Origin: Chlorobaculum sp.
Lineage (GTDB): Bacteria; Bacteroidota; Chlorobiia; Chlorobiales; Chlorobiaceae
DNA length: 35,184 nt
Assembly (NCBI GenBank): GCA_013334655.1
Contig: JAAXXD010000018.1
Location: forward strand, 1 to 35,184
Reading direction: 5' to 3'
The position numbers and the translations under genes were made by a program. Below the pieces are notes generated by a model. That model was given only the letters and a program-made list of their open reading frames with translations, was not told where the DNA came from and made no database searches. Position 1 is the stretch's first letter. Each line of letters begins with the position of its first letter. Positions 1 through 7,934 of the stretch are shown piece after piece.

Positions 1-82
1 TGCTCACTTCTCTGATGCTTCTGCCTTCTGGCGGCAGCACTTTCTTCAGAAGACTCTGCCGTACTGCATGCGAATAACCCAT
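1..82 (-). mobile_element. IS3-type transposase OrfA, N-terminal fragment cut by window edge
   Basis: The minus strand reads ATG GGT TAT TCG and gives 27 residues (MGYSHAVRQSLLKKVLPPEG...) before the window ends. This is the usual start of small helix-turn-helix OrfA proteins of IS3-type elements, which bind the IS ends. A strong ribosome site, AAAAGGAGGCG, lies just upstream, so position 82 is a confident start. It is too short for the ORF track. The plus-strand boundary of the element may be near position 120, where the minus strand begins TGTTAATATAGATGTC; this is a guess from the TG end typical of IS3 elements. The rest of the element lies outside the window. Confidence 0.6.
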
Positions 83-121
83 AGATCGCCTCCTTTTAGG
101 ATGCGACATCTATATTAACAC

Positions 122-337
122 TTAGGGCCGCTTTTTTAAATTGATTTGTTGTATAATATAAATTATGTAAACCCACAAACAATCAGAAGAAGTACTGTCT
201 CTCGACTCTCTCCATAACACGAATTGGTACCATATGCTGCCGGATTGATCCGCCCCGAAGGTGTGTTTGTTAACATGGCCATCTCGCCCCACTGAAGCAC
301 TATGCTTATCGTAATATCGAGTAATTTTAAGCCTCAT
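122..337 (-). CDS. Doubtful small ORF ending at the putative IS junction
   Basis: This 71-residue ORF has a purine-rich stretch AGAGGGGAGG just before its ATG, but the last GG lies only about two bases from the start. Its sequence matches nothing I recognise, and the C-terminal part is AT-rich and looks non-coding. It stops two bases after the place where the IS3-type element may end, so it could be the 5' part of a gene interrupted by the insertion. It may equally be chance. Confidence 0.2.
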   Translation of the reverse strand: MRLKITRYYDKHSASVGRDGHVNKHTFGADQSGSIWYQFVLWRESRDSTSSDCLWVYIIYIIQQINLKKRP

Positions 338-805
338 ATCCTCCCCTCTTTTTCATGACCCACCTATTACCTGAAACCCTGCTCTTTTGAATCCAATATT
401 AGTCTGTGTAGGCTCAAGCAACGGTCTTGAAGCTATTCACCGTTAATCTCTTCCTGCGAGATCATGAATTATGAACCGTCTCATATTCAGCACATGATTC
501 GATACTCTGTGCCATTGCATTTGCTGTGGAGGTTTCTTGCATCAACTCCGTTTAACTCGCTGAACATGCACATATATCTACTTGATTCCCTGTGTGTATA
601 AGCTCAAAGTATATGATACACATATATTTAGCATATACCTCATAAATCTATCACCATGAATTTGATAAAGAGAAAAATATTTAATATTATTTCATATTCA
701 TAGAAAGAATGATAAGAATTTTGGCTGTATAACAGGCCGCAAAAAAAGAAGTGCTGAGCATAAAAACACTCAGCCTGAACGAATTGTCAAAACTGCGAGG
801 CGATC
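338..805. other. AT-rich intergenic stretch upstream of first PEP-CTERM gene
   Basis: No convincing gene is seen. Two small inverted repeats are visible. TGTGTAT (593-599) pairs with ATACACA (616-622) and could be an operator. GCTGAG (753-758) pairs with CTCAGC (769-774) and would form a 5'-leader hairpin for the gene at 806. The promoter for that gene should lie here, but I cannot assign -35 and -10 boxes with confidence in such AT-rich DNA. Confidence 0.4.
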
Positions 806-1546
806 ATGAAAAAGTTCATTTTCTTACTGACAGCTCTCTCCGTGACGTGCTTCACGAATTCGCAGGGCTATGCTGCCGCTGGAGATATCATCAATATACA
901 GTGTGGTTATAGCGCCATGAATCCAGATTTAATTTACCATGGTGGTGGCGTATTCAGCGGTACTTCCCAATTCTGGAATCAGGTCAATGAGTCGGATTAT
1001 AATACTTTAGACAATCTTAAACTTTCTGATGGATTAACTGATAGCGGCGTATCGCTTCTGGAATATATGCCCGGAACGGCAGAGATTGATGGAGCAACAG
1101 GTTCAGCCTTCTTGCCTGGCAGTAGTGATCAATACTTAATGCTTGGTTATCTGCATACAGAAGGTCAGGGTATGGACCCCGGCTATTTTAAATTTTCGGG
1201 ACTGAGTGCGGGGTCGTATAACGTGTACATATTTAGCCAAACAGAACTTGGTAATGTTGGCGATTTGAACCTGACCATAAGCACAAGCGTAGGTAGCCCT
1301 GTGGATGTTTTACTTCACAATGCAGGTGGTATCGGGTACTTACAAGTGAACGAAAACTGGATAAAAAAGACAGTAATTGTAGGGAGTGACGGTCGCTTAA
1401 CTGTTGATGTAGGATTGGATAACGAGATCAATGGTATTCAGATAGAGGCGGTTCCTGAACCGAATAGCGTCATTCTGTTAGGGGTTGGAGGTATTATCGT
1501 TTTTTGCTACCGAAACGCGAGGACAAAAATGAGGAGGTGCCTGTGA
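806..1546 (+). CDS. PEP-CTERM exported protein, paralogue 1
   Basis: A 246-residue secreted protein of unknown function. Residues 1-23 form a Sec signal peptide (MKKFIFLLTALSVTC...), probably cleaved near GYAAA. The C-terminus has the PEP-CTERM sorting signal: VPEPNSVILLGVGG, a short hydrophobic helix and a basic tail (RNARTKMRR). In PEP-CTERM systems an exosortase cleaves at this signal and the protein goes to the outer surface or extracellular matrix; no exosortase is in this window. The body aligns along its length with the gene at 2016 (shared features include FSGLSAG/FSGLTAG, NGIQI and a ...NWIK...VTVGSDG pattern), so the two are tandem paralogues. The start is supported by GCGAGGCG upstream. 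The gene is AT-rich compared with the core genes to the right. Confidence 0.85.
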   Translation: MKKFIFLLTALSVTCFTNSQGYAAAGDIINIQCGYSAMNPDLIYHGGGVFSGTSQFWNQVNESDYNTLDNLKLSDGLTDSGVSLLEYMPGTAEIDGATGSAFLPGSSDQYLMLGYLHTEGQGMDPGYFKFSGLSAGSYNVYIFSQTELGNVGDLNLTISTSVGSPVDVLLHNAGGIGYLQVNENWIKKTVIVGSDGRLTVDVGLDNEINGIQIEAVPEPNSVILLGVGGIIVFCYRNARTKMRRCL

Positions 1547-1626
1547 ATTACTGATCGTATTTTCGATTGACTAGGACGCTTCCCCTGAGCGAATACAAAC
1601 GTTATGTTTGTGATGGTGTTTTGAGC

Positions 1627-1673
1627 ATCCAAAACACTTTTTTGGATTTTTTTTATCCCGCCAAAAAAAATCC
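1627..1673 (+). terminator. Two overlapping hairpins after PEP-CTERM paralogue 1
   Basis: ATCCAAAA (1627-1634) pairs with TTTTGGAT (1640-1647), followed by a run of T, an intrinsic-terminator-like arrangement. The same GGAT then starts a second perfect 11-bp repeat, GGATTTTTTTT (1644-1654) with AAAAAAAATCC (1663-1673) around an 8-base loop. The two stems share bases 1644-1647 and so exclude each other. The second works as a terminator on either strand. Both stems are AT-rich and individually weak. Confidence 0.5.
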
Positions 1674-2015
1674 TTTACCTACTAAGCCGGTGCCTTATTA
1701 AAAATATAGATAATTACGGTACGCTAATTTCACTTATTAGCGTGTATGTAATAGGGTTTTTGCATCGCAAAAGCTGCGTAACGCTTTATTTTTTATTGCT
1801 ATAACAACAACTCTAATATTTTGTTAAAAATTGTTAAAAATATATATAAATAAACAAGACAATGTCTTGCTGAATAAATTTTATTTATGTATTTTTTTCA
1901 AATAATTAACATAGTATGAGAGTTGGACTGCGCACTCTTTTGGATTGCATAGCGTGAAAAAGCGTAGTAATGACGTATATTCAAAAAGAAAAAACGTAAA
2001 CGTAAAACCGTCATT
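1674..2015. other. AT-rich intergenic with palindromes upstream of PEP-CTERM paralogue 2
   Basis: No gene is seen. ACGCTAAT (1721-1728) and ATTAGCGT (1736-1743) form a perfect 8-bp inverted repeat with a 7-base loop. Further right, CAAGACAATGTCTTG (1855-1869) is a perfect 7+1+7 palindrome of operator size. The stretch between is full of A/T runs, including the direct repeat TTGTTAAAAA twice at 1821-1840. The promoter and any control site for the gene at 2016 should be here. Confidence 0.4.
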
Positions 2016-2753
2016 ATGAAAAAGGTATCATTTATTCTTTCATCATATATAGTTGCATTATTCGCATGTAATACTGCTTATGCGCTCAATCATGCTGATA
2101 TTATTAGTATCCGGATGGGTACTTTGAATAGTAGTATTACCTATACTGGCGATGCGGCTATAGACAATGGTTCAGCGGAAACCTGGAATAGAGCCACTGC
2201 TTCGGGCAACAAGTCAATAACAAATCTTAAGTTAGCAAAGGATGGAAGCCCTAGCGGTGTATCGGTCTCTTATTATATGACGACTTCGGGAAATTTCGGT
2301 GCTGCAGGCACCAGCATTCCTCTTACCAATATCGACCAGCCATTGATGAGAGGTTATATGTTAACTGACAGTTCACATACTGGTAATTTTAATTTTTCGG
2401 GGCTGACTGCTGGAAACTATACCGTGTATGTGTACTCCCAAATGGGTAAGAACGCAACAAGTTACATAAACATGGGGGCCTCAACGCAAGGACATACCTA
2501 CAGTACAATATCATTGACCAATCCTGGTACAGCCTCAACGTTAACTTATGGCGTCAACTGGATTAAGGAGAGTGTTACCGTTGGCAGTGATGGTCTTCTG
2601 AATTTGTCATTTGCAAACAACAATCAGATCAACGGTATTCAGATTCAGGCTCTTCCCGAACCGAACAGCCTCATTCTTATTGGAGTTGGAGGTGTTTTCG
2701 TTTTTTCTTTCATGAAAAGAAAACAAATAGTGGACTCTACAGTCAATGACTGA
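2016..2753 (+). CDS. PEP-CTERM exported protein, paralogue 2
   Basis: A 245-residue secreted protein closely parallel to the gene at 806. It has a signal peptide (MKKVSFILSSYIVALFACNT..., cleavage probably after TAYA), a body rich in Ser, Thr, Gly and Asn suggesting a beta-rich surface domain, and a C-terminal LPEPNSLILIGVGG signal with transmembrane helix and Lys/Arg tail (MKRKQ). The region NNQINGIQIQALPEPNS matches the paralogue almost residue for residue, which points to tandem duplication followed by drift in the middle. No good Shine-Dalgarno sequence precedes the ATG. Function unknown; a role in cell surface or exopolysaccharide-associated matrix is inferred only from the sorting signal. 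Confidence 0.85.
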   Translation: MKKVSFILSSYIVALFACNTAYALNHADIISIRMGTLNSSITYTGDAAIDNGSAETWNRATASGNKSITNLKLAKDGSPSGVSVSYYMTTSGNFGAAGTSIPLTNIDQPLMRGYMLTDSSHTGNFNFSGLTAGNYTVYVYSQMGKNATSYINMGASTQGHTYSTISLTNPGTASTLTYGVNWIKESVTVGSDGLLNLSFANNNQINGIQIQALPEPNSLILIGVGGVFVFSFMKRKQIVDSTVND

Positions 2754-3089
2754 TTGCATCGTCAGTTACCCCTGAAATAAAGCATCCTGCCAGTGAATTG
2801 AATAAGAACGCTTTTTTCTCATACAAGTTTTCCAGCTATATTTTTTTGAGCGTTAAATTTCTCCTGAGAAAATCACTTCGAGGATTTGCATCGCACAAGG
2901 CAAGCTCGCTGTAGTTTGACGCGATTTTGCGCTCCTCTTTTACGAATATGATCAATAATACTGCTCATGCATGTAGCGAACAGAGGCACGTCAATTTCGG
3001 GTGTCTCATATATGCGCTTATATATATTCAGGTGAAAAATATTTCTTGTAACGATCCGATAGTAACGTGCTTCATCAATCTGTCATGAA
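2754..3089. other. Intergenic stretch, nothing clear
   Basis: This stretch lies between a plus-strand and a minus-strand gene that converge. I see no gene, no strong hairpin with a T-run and no repeat that I can defend. A weak GAGG...CCTC pairing around 2880-2937 with T after it may serve as a terminator. Confidence 0.3.
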
Positions 3090-3563
3090 TCATGGATTCG
3101 GGTCTTCGACTTTGATGACATTCGGCACCCCCGAGACGCCGGTGTAAAAGACGACGAGGCTCGCGATTTTCTTGCCGGTATTGGTTCCGTTGTGCAAAAG
3201 ATTCATTACCTCGATAATCGGCTCCCCTTTCACAAACCGCTTCTCGATACCATTCCCCGTCCGAACAGTCAATTCCCCTTCGAGCATGTAAGCATAAACA
3301 GGCACCGGATGCTTGTGCCATCCCGTCGAGCTGCCTGGCGGCAGATGCACCACGAGCGCCGTCACCTCAGCCTTTCCGGAATCGGGATAAGCCAGCGGCT
3401 GACCGGCATAGTTGATAGAAGTAACCGTCAGCTTCTCGACCTTCGCCTGGGCATAGTCTCGGGCGAAAGCCGACTGCGGAGTTGCCAGCAGCAGCAACGG
3501 CAGAATCAAGGCTCGCGCGCGCGCGCGCATCTTGCCGACAGTTCGACAGTTCAATCGCTTCAT
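3090..3563 (-). CDS. Exported cupin-domain protein
   Basis: A 157-residue protein with an N-terminal signal peptide (ALILPLLLLATPQSAFA, residues about 18-34) and a single cupin barrel. The first cupin motif is visible as HLPPGSSTGWHKHPVPVYAYMLEGEL, with the paired histidines (WHKH) and the later Glu that normally bind a metal. The second motif (GEPIIEVMNLLHNGTNTG) keeps His and Asn. Related small periplasmic cupins have no defined substrate. It follows the DUF3298-type gene with 15 bases between them, so the two are probably co-transcribed. The start is uncertain: Met12 is an alternative, and the codons just after it (ARARA) are made of a 15-base CG dinucleotide run, which could slip. Confidence 0.8.
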   Translation of the reverse strand: MKRLNCRTVGKMRARARALILPLLLLATPQSAFARDYAQAKVEKLTVTSINYAGQPLAYPDSGKAEVTALVVHLPPGSSTGWHKHPVPVYAYMLEGELTVRTGNGIEKRFVKGEPIIEVMNLLHNGTNTGKKIASLVVFYTGVSGVPNVIKVEDPNP

Positions 3564-3578
3564 GGTACCGGTTGTTTG

Positions 3579-4358
3579 TTATTTTTGCAAGGGTTTGAGG
3601 ATTTCTTTCAGATCGTCGAACGAGAGATCGATGATGATCTGCCCGACAGCGTATGGGGCGATTTCATAATGGTTGTACAGAAAGCGGATACCGGAGCCGG
3701 TCACGGCGAAGTTCTCATTGTGGCGAATTGCATTCTCGAAAAGTCCGCCTTTTTCGCCGTTCAAAGGATCGATTTCCGACAAACCTCGTATCTGACGGTA
3801 TCGACGTTCGATGAGCTTGTCCAGCGCACTCTCGAATCCTGGCGCGAAGAAATCAGACAGGCCAAGCTCTTTGCTGGTGGTGGCATCGAAAACCATCTGT
3901 TGCGTAACGCTCATGCCGTGAGCGCCGCCGGTGAATGCGTAAGTTAAGATCGACACCGACACCAGGCCAGGCTGGTCGAGCAGCACCTCGCCCTTGCACT
4001 CCGATTGCCAGGGCAAGACGTGCTCTTTTTGGCTTGTCATGAGGTCGTCATGCTCATTGATGAAGGCCGTAGCAGCCTCTTTGACGGTGGCCGCAGCCTG
4101 TTTTTGCTCCAGCGAAAGGGTTCGGCTGACGACGGCATTCAGGAGAGCGCGGTTGATGATCTCCCCGGCTCCCGAGTGCTCGAAAACCGGATATTCGCAC
4201 TTCCAGTACGTTTCGGCATCGAGCCGGGAATGCTGCTCGTAACTGAACAATCCAAAGCTCAACGGGCAAGACGTTGATTTAGCTAAAGCAAAGCCGGGCA
4301 GTATCGCCACGGCGACAAAAACCGCAGAAACAATAACGGCAACGAAAACCCTTTTCAT
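3579..4358 (-). CDS. Exported DUF3298/RsiV-like protein
   Basis: A 259-residue protein with a signal peptide (VFVAVIVSAVFVAVAILPGFALA, residues about 4-26). The C-terminal half has the DUF3298 hallmarks: TGGAHGM, the following KELGLSDFF, and near the end YNHYEIAPYAVGQ. The N-terminal half corresponds to the DUF4163/PdaC-like region often paired with it. The family includes the extracytoplasmic part of anti-sigma factor RsiV and lysozyme-binding or deacetylase-associated proteins; most members are uncharacterised. No sigma factor lies nearby, so an anti-sigma role is not supported. It is followed at once by the exported cupin gene. Confidence 0.75.
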   Translation of the reverse strand: MKRVFVAVIVSAVFVAVAILPGFALAKSTSCPLSFGLFSYEQHSRLDAETYWKCEYPVFEHSGAGEIINRALLNAVVSRTLSLEQKQAAATVKEAATAFINEHDDLMTSQKEHVLPWQSECKGEVLLDQPGLVSVSILTYAFTGGAHGMSVTQQMVFDATTSKELGLSDFFAPGFESALDKLIERRYRQIRGLSEIDPLNGEKGGLFENAIRHNENFAVTGSGIRFLYNHYEIAPYAVGQIIIDLSFDDLKEILKPLQK

Positions 4359-4518
4359 AATCGAGGCGATGAGCAGTTGAATGGAACTGTCTTTTATTAT
4401 AATAAAGTAGCGTTTTCCCGATTCTATATTCGCATCGTTCTCGGGAACCGCTACCAGAATTCACAGGAATGGCTATATTCGTGAAATCTTTTTCAATGTC
4501 AGCAGAAGTTACCGCCGC

Positions 4519-5391
4519 ATGAACTCCGGCCCCGGAAAGAAACCCGACTGGCTCAAGATCAAGCTCGCCTCCGGTTCGTCGTTCGCCTCGACCCGGCAGT
4601 TGCTCAACAAGCACAGCCTGCACACGGTATGCCGCTCGGCGATGTGCCCGAACCTGCACGAGTGCTGGTCGAAAGGCACGGCGACCTTCCTGTTGCTCGG
4701 CAACGTCTGTACCCGCACATGCCGCTTCTGCGCGGTGGCCACGGGGCAACATCCGGCGTTACCCGACACGGCTGAGCCAGCCAAAATCGCCGAAGCGGTC
4801 AGGACGATGAAACTCCGACACGCCGTTTTGACCAGCGTTAACCGCGACGACCTGCCGGACGGTGGTGCCGCGCAGTGGGTCGAGACAATCCGGGCCATAC
4901 GCGCCGTCAATCCAGCCGTAAGCCTCGAATGCCTCATTCCCGATTTCAGCGGCAATGAACTAGCGCTCGACATGGTGATGGCGGAAGCGCCGGAGGTGCT
5001 GAACCACAACATCGAAACCGTGCCGTCGCTCTACGGCAAAGTACGGCCCCAGGCATCGTATGCGCAGTCGCTCTCGATCATCGAGCGGGCGAAGCGCAAA
5101 TTCCGGCTTGCCACCAAATCGGGCATGATGGTCGGCATGGGCGAAACGCCGGAGGAGGTCGAGGCGTCGTTGAACGACCTGCGCCTTCACGGCTGCGACA
5201 TGGTGACTATCGGCCAGTACCTGCAACCGACCGCCTCGAACCTGCCGGTCGAGCGCTACGTCACCCCTGATGAGTTCGAAGAGTACCGCAAAATCGCGCT
5301 CAACGACGGATTCCGGCACGTCCAGTCCGGTCCGTTCGTGCGAAGCTCCTACCACGCCGACGTTTTCGAGCCTGTCGAACCAGTTTTCTGA
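4519..5391 (+). CDS. lipA: Lipoyl synthase
   Basis: A 290-residue radical SAM enzyme that inserts two sulfur atoms into protein-bound octanoyl groups to make the lipoyl cofactor. Both iron-sulfur signatures are intact: the auxiliary cluster C-x4-C-x5-C ([12 protein letters not shown], Cys38, 43, 49) and the radical SAM C-x3-C-x2-C (CTRTCRFC, Cys64, 68, 71). The C-terminal RSSY motif that ligates the auxiliary cluster through serine is present (about residues 275-278). Length is normal for the family. It is followed after 21 bases by a membrane protein gene and then an SDR, forming a likely operon. The ATG chosen is the one that gives a normal N-terminus; the ribosome site is weak. Confidence 0.93.
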   Translation: MNSGPGKKPDWLKIKLASGSSFASTRQLLNKHSLHTVCRSAMCPNLHECWSKGTATFLLLGNVCTRTCRFCAVATGQHPALPDTAEPAKIAEAVRTMKLRHAVLTSVNRDDLPDGGAAQWVETIRAIRAVNPAVSLECLIPDFSGNELALDMVMAEAPEVLNHNIETVPSLYGKVRPQASYAQSLSIIERAKRKFRLATKSGMMVGMGETPEEVEASLNDLRLHGCDMVTIGQYLQPTASNLPVERYVTPDEFEEYRKIALNDGFRHVQSGPFVRSSYHADVFEPVEPVF

Positions 5392-5412
5392 ACCAAAAAA
5401 TCTGAATCCCTC

Positions 5413-5994
5413 ATGCATAATATTCCGGCGCCTCTACAGATTTACGCTTACTGGGCCATAGCGATTCTCATCGGCATCATCTTTTTCCGCAAGGATGTCA
5501 TGACCTCGAATCCGGATTACGGCTCGAAGCGCATCGGCCTGCTTGCATTTTCGGTGATCGTTCTCGGCCTGAACGCCTATATCTATTCACACTCGACCAC
5601 TGACGGCGGACGAACGCTCGACCCGACGAGCGCTCTCATCTTCAGCGTCGGCAACGGCATTGCCGAGACCTTCATGTTCTATGCTGTGTTCCGGCTCGGA
5701 CAGGCAATCGTCGGCAAATTCACCGATAACCTGTGGGCCGGATTCGCCTTGGGCTTTTTCTTCTTCATGGCGTACAGTGGCGTAATTCACGGCCTTTTCT
5801 GGCTTGCAATCCTGCCGGAACACGTCGTGCAGACCAGCCCGTTCAAGCCGTTCTTCATGCCGATTCAGCTCATGATCGCCCTGAGCTGGGCGCTCTCCTT
5901 CTTCTGGTATCGCGACATCCGCACGGTCTTCATCCTGCACGCCATCGTTGATTTGACGATGATCATGAACGTGAAATTCTCGATGTTCGCCTGA
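5413..5994 (+). CDS. Multi-pass membrane protein, unknown
   Basis: A 193-residue hydrophobic protein with about five or six membrane helices (roughly residues 9-24, 40-57, 75-95, 108-135, 150-167 and 170-188). I do not recognise it. Two pieces, AETFMFYAVFRLG and ILHAIVDLTMIMN, sit where CPBP-type intramembrane proteases have their EExxxR and HxxxN motifs, but the paired glutamates are not kept, so any link to that family is distant and it may not be a protease. It sits 21 bases after lipA and 21 bases before the SDR, which suggests one transcript. No signal peptide is apparent. Confidence 0.75.
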   Translation: MHNIPAPLQIYAYWAIAILIGIIFFRKDVMTSNPDYGSKRIGLLAFSVIVLGLNAYIYSHSTTDGGRTLDPTSALIFSVGNGIAETFMFYAVFRLGQAIVGKFTDNLWAGFALGFFFFMAYSGVIHGLFWLAILPEHVVQTSPFKPFFMPIQLMIALSWALSFFWYRDIRTVFILHAIVDLTMIMNVKFSMFA

Positions 5995-6015
5995 ATCTGA
6001 AATCAAAAAGACAAG

Positions 6016-6714
6016 ATGAAACCATTTGAAGGCACAGTACTCGTTGCGGGCGCGACCGGACGCACCGGACGGCTTGTGGTCGAGCGGCTCCAGGCGCGCG
6101 GCATCGAGTTCCGGCTTTTCGTGCGCTCGGGAGTCAAGGCGGTCGAGCAGTTCGGCCCGGAGGTCGTTGACCGGCTCGTCATCGGCTCGGTGCTGAGCGA
6201 CAAGGAGGTCGAGGCCGCCGTGCAGCATATCGACGCCATCATCTGCGCCATCGGCGGCGAGGTCACCAACCCGGAAGCGCCTCCCCCGTCGGTCATCGAC
6301 CGCGACGGCGTGATCCGCCTCGCCACGGCGGCAAAAGCGGCGGGCGTGACGACCTTCGTGCTCGTCAGTTCCCTCGCCGTCACCCATCCCGACCACCCGC
6401 TCAACAAGTACGGCCGTGTGCTCGACATGAAGCTCGCAGGAGAAGATGGCCTGCGGGAGCTTTACGGAGAGGCTGGATTCCGCTACACCGTCCTGCGCCC
6501 CGGCGGCCTCATTGACGGCCCGCCGTTCATGCACGAATTGAAGTTCGACAAAGGCGACCGCATCACCGGCACTATCGACCGCAGCGATGTCGCCGAAGTT
6601 GCTGTAATATCGTTATGGCATCCGAAAGCGGTCAACCAAACGTTTGAACTGATTCGTGCCAATAATGATGAAGCGCTTCAGTCATCGCTCGAACCGTTTT
6701 TTGAGGGGTTGTAG
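6016..6714 (+). CDS. NAD(P)-binding atypical SDR (NmrA-like)
   Basis: A 232-residue Rossmann-fold protein. The N-terminal GATGRTG (residues 12-18) is the dinucleotide-binding loop, followed by the second strand FRLFVRSG whose Arg suits NADP. Later features are FVLVSSLAV, YTVLRPGGL and DVAEVAVISLWH, as in atypical SDRs of the SDR_a5 kind. The classic YxxxK pair is absent at the usual place, so it may bind nucleotide without being an ordinary dehydrogenase. It is the last gene of the lipA run. A decayed second copy of the same gene lies at 7935-8190 on the same strand. Confidence 0.85.
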   Translation: MKPFEGTVLVAGATGRTGRLVVERLQARGIEFRLFVRSGVKAVEQFGPEVVDRLVIGSVLSDKEVEAAVQHIDAIICAIGGEVTNPEAPPPSVIDRDGVIRLATAAKAAGVTTFVLVSSLAVTHPDHPLNKYGRVLDMKLAGEDGLRELYGEAGFRYTVLRPGGLIDGPPFMHELKFDKGDRITGTIDRSDVAEVAVISLWHPKAVNQTFELIRANNDEALQSSLEPFFEGL

Positions 6715-6768
6715 AAAGGTGGAATGAAGTGGATGAGGATTGGCGGGACAATGGTTTTTGATTTTTCG

Positions 6769-6807
6769 ATCTCGGATCGCATCCTATAATTTGATGTGAC
6801 CCGAGAT
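6769..6807 (+). terminator. Possible hairpin after the SDR gene
   Basis: ATCTCGG (6769-6775) pairs with CCGAGAT (6801-6807), and inside it GCATC can pair with GATGT. There is no clean T-run after the stem, so it is a weak candidate for ending the lipA transcript. Confidence 0.25.
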
Positions 6808-6922
6808 TCCCGAAAAACCTTTTCTGACGGAATTAAGCCAGCCAGTGATTATTGGAATCATGATTGCACAGATATGGTCTCAATAGAACGCTGGTGAAGC
6901 TTTGGCTTTTATACGCTATCCT

Positions 6923-7612
6923 TCATACCCGAAGCAGTCTGCCTTGAACGGCTCTTGCCAGAATCGCGCCGATGCCGATCAGCGCTACGCTGGCTGGTTC
7001 AGGTATAGGGCCGTCTACCCCACCTTCGCCTCCAAGATCGCCGGTCCCGGTGTCAACTTTAACATAGAGTTTGCTGCTTCCTTCACGGCCATCCGTTCCG
7101 GTACCGTTATACACACTTTGCAATCGCGCGCCTAAATCGGTAAAAGTTATGTTTTCATTTGCCGTGAGCGTAAAACTGGTCGATTGAATATCATCCCCTT
7201 TTCCGATTCCAGGTTTTCCAATTTCAACCCCGCCATCAAAAGAATAGATATTTCCATCGCCGTGCATGTTCGCATCTTTTGATTTTGGCAATGTGTCTAC
7301 ACCGCCCGCATTATTGAAAACAGAAGAGGTCACCTTTGGGCCACTCACTGACAAGCCCGTCAAGTTGCCATCCCAACTAAAATAGATGCCTCTGATGTCG
7401 GCAACAGTGCCTGCTCCCAGGCTGACGTCAACAGTGACGGAATGCGTTCCTGAACCAGTAACTGACATAATCACTTGCGAATTATCTCCGGTATACTCAT
7501 CGAGAGTGAATACGAGTGGAGATGGCGCTGGCGCTGGAACCGTCGAGTATGCGCTTAACGGAAAAGCTGCCGTCATCAACAAGATTCCACTCAGGACACT
7601 CAGTTTTTTCAT
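6923..7612 (-). CDS. PEP-CTERM exported protein, third in the window
   Basis: A 229-residue secreted protein with signal peptide (MKKLSVLSGILLMTAAFPLSAYS), a Gly/Thr/Ser-rich body and a C-terminal PIPEPASVALIGIGAIL sorting signal with hydrophobic helix and basic end (QGRLLRV). It is not a close paralogue of the two at 806 and 2016. The start is well supported by AAGAGGAGGGGG upstream. It lies between the intact SDR and the fossil SDR copy, so it may have been inserted into, or carried by, a duplication. Function unknown beyond export and exosortase sorting, inferred from the signal. Confidence 0.85.
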   Translation of the reverse strand: MKKLSVLSGILLMTAAFPLSAYSTVPAPAPSPLVFTLDEYTGDNSQVIMSVTGSGTHSVTVDVSLGAGTVADIRGIYFSWDGNLTGLSVSGPKVTSSVFNNAGGVDTLPKSKDANMHGDGNIYSFDGGVEIGKPGIGKGDDIQSTSFTLTANENITFTDLGARLQSVYNGTGTDGREGSSKLYVKVDTGTGDLGGEGGVDGPIPEPASVALIGIGAILARAVQGRLLRV

Positions 7613-7934
7613 TTTTTCCCCCTCCTCTTGAAGGATTTTCTTTTCTCGGTTGATTGATAACCATAGATGCTGCGACTCTTTTTAGCGACCGTATATGCAA
7701 CTTCTTTGAGATTCGCGCCAATAATCTACAAATCATCTTTATTAACTTACATAAGATAAGTATTTAATCAAAAACCTCATATACTATTTATGACTATTTA
7801 TGAGCTATACGCAGAGCGAGGTTAAGACGATAAAACGCCATAATTCAAATAATTATAAAGGATTAGATATCTTGCACGACAGTGAGGGCTGTGAACTCAG
7901 GTGATGTGGGAAAGAATCTATAGAAAGATGTGAA
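7613..7934. other. AT-rich upstream region of the third PEP-CTERM gene
   Basis: No gene is seen. The direct repeat CTATTTATGA occurs twice in tandem at about 7783-7803. The promoter of the minus-strand PEP-CTERM gene should be in the right half of this AT-rich region. Confidence 0.35.

Noticed and set aside
3192-3947. 251-residue plus-strand ORF opposite the cupin and DUF3298 genes
   Set aside because: It spans two real minus-strand genes with signal peptides and has no recognisable domain.
5587-6534. 315-residue minus-strand ORF opposite the membrane protein and SDR
   Set aside because: Antisense shadow spanning two real genes and their gap.
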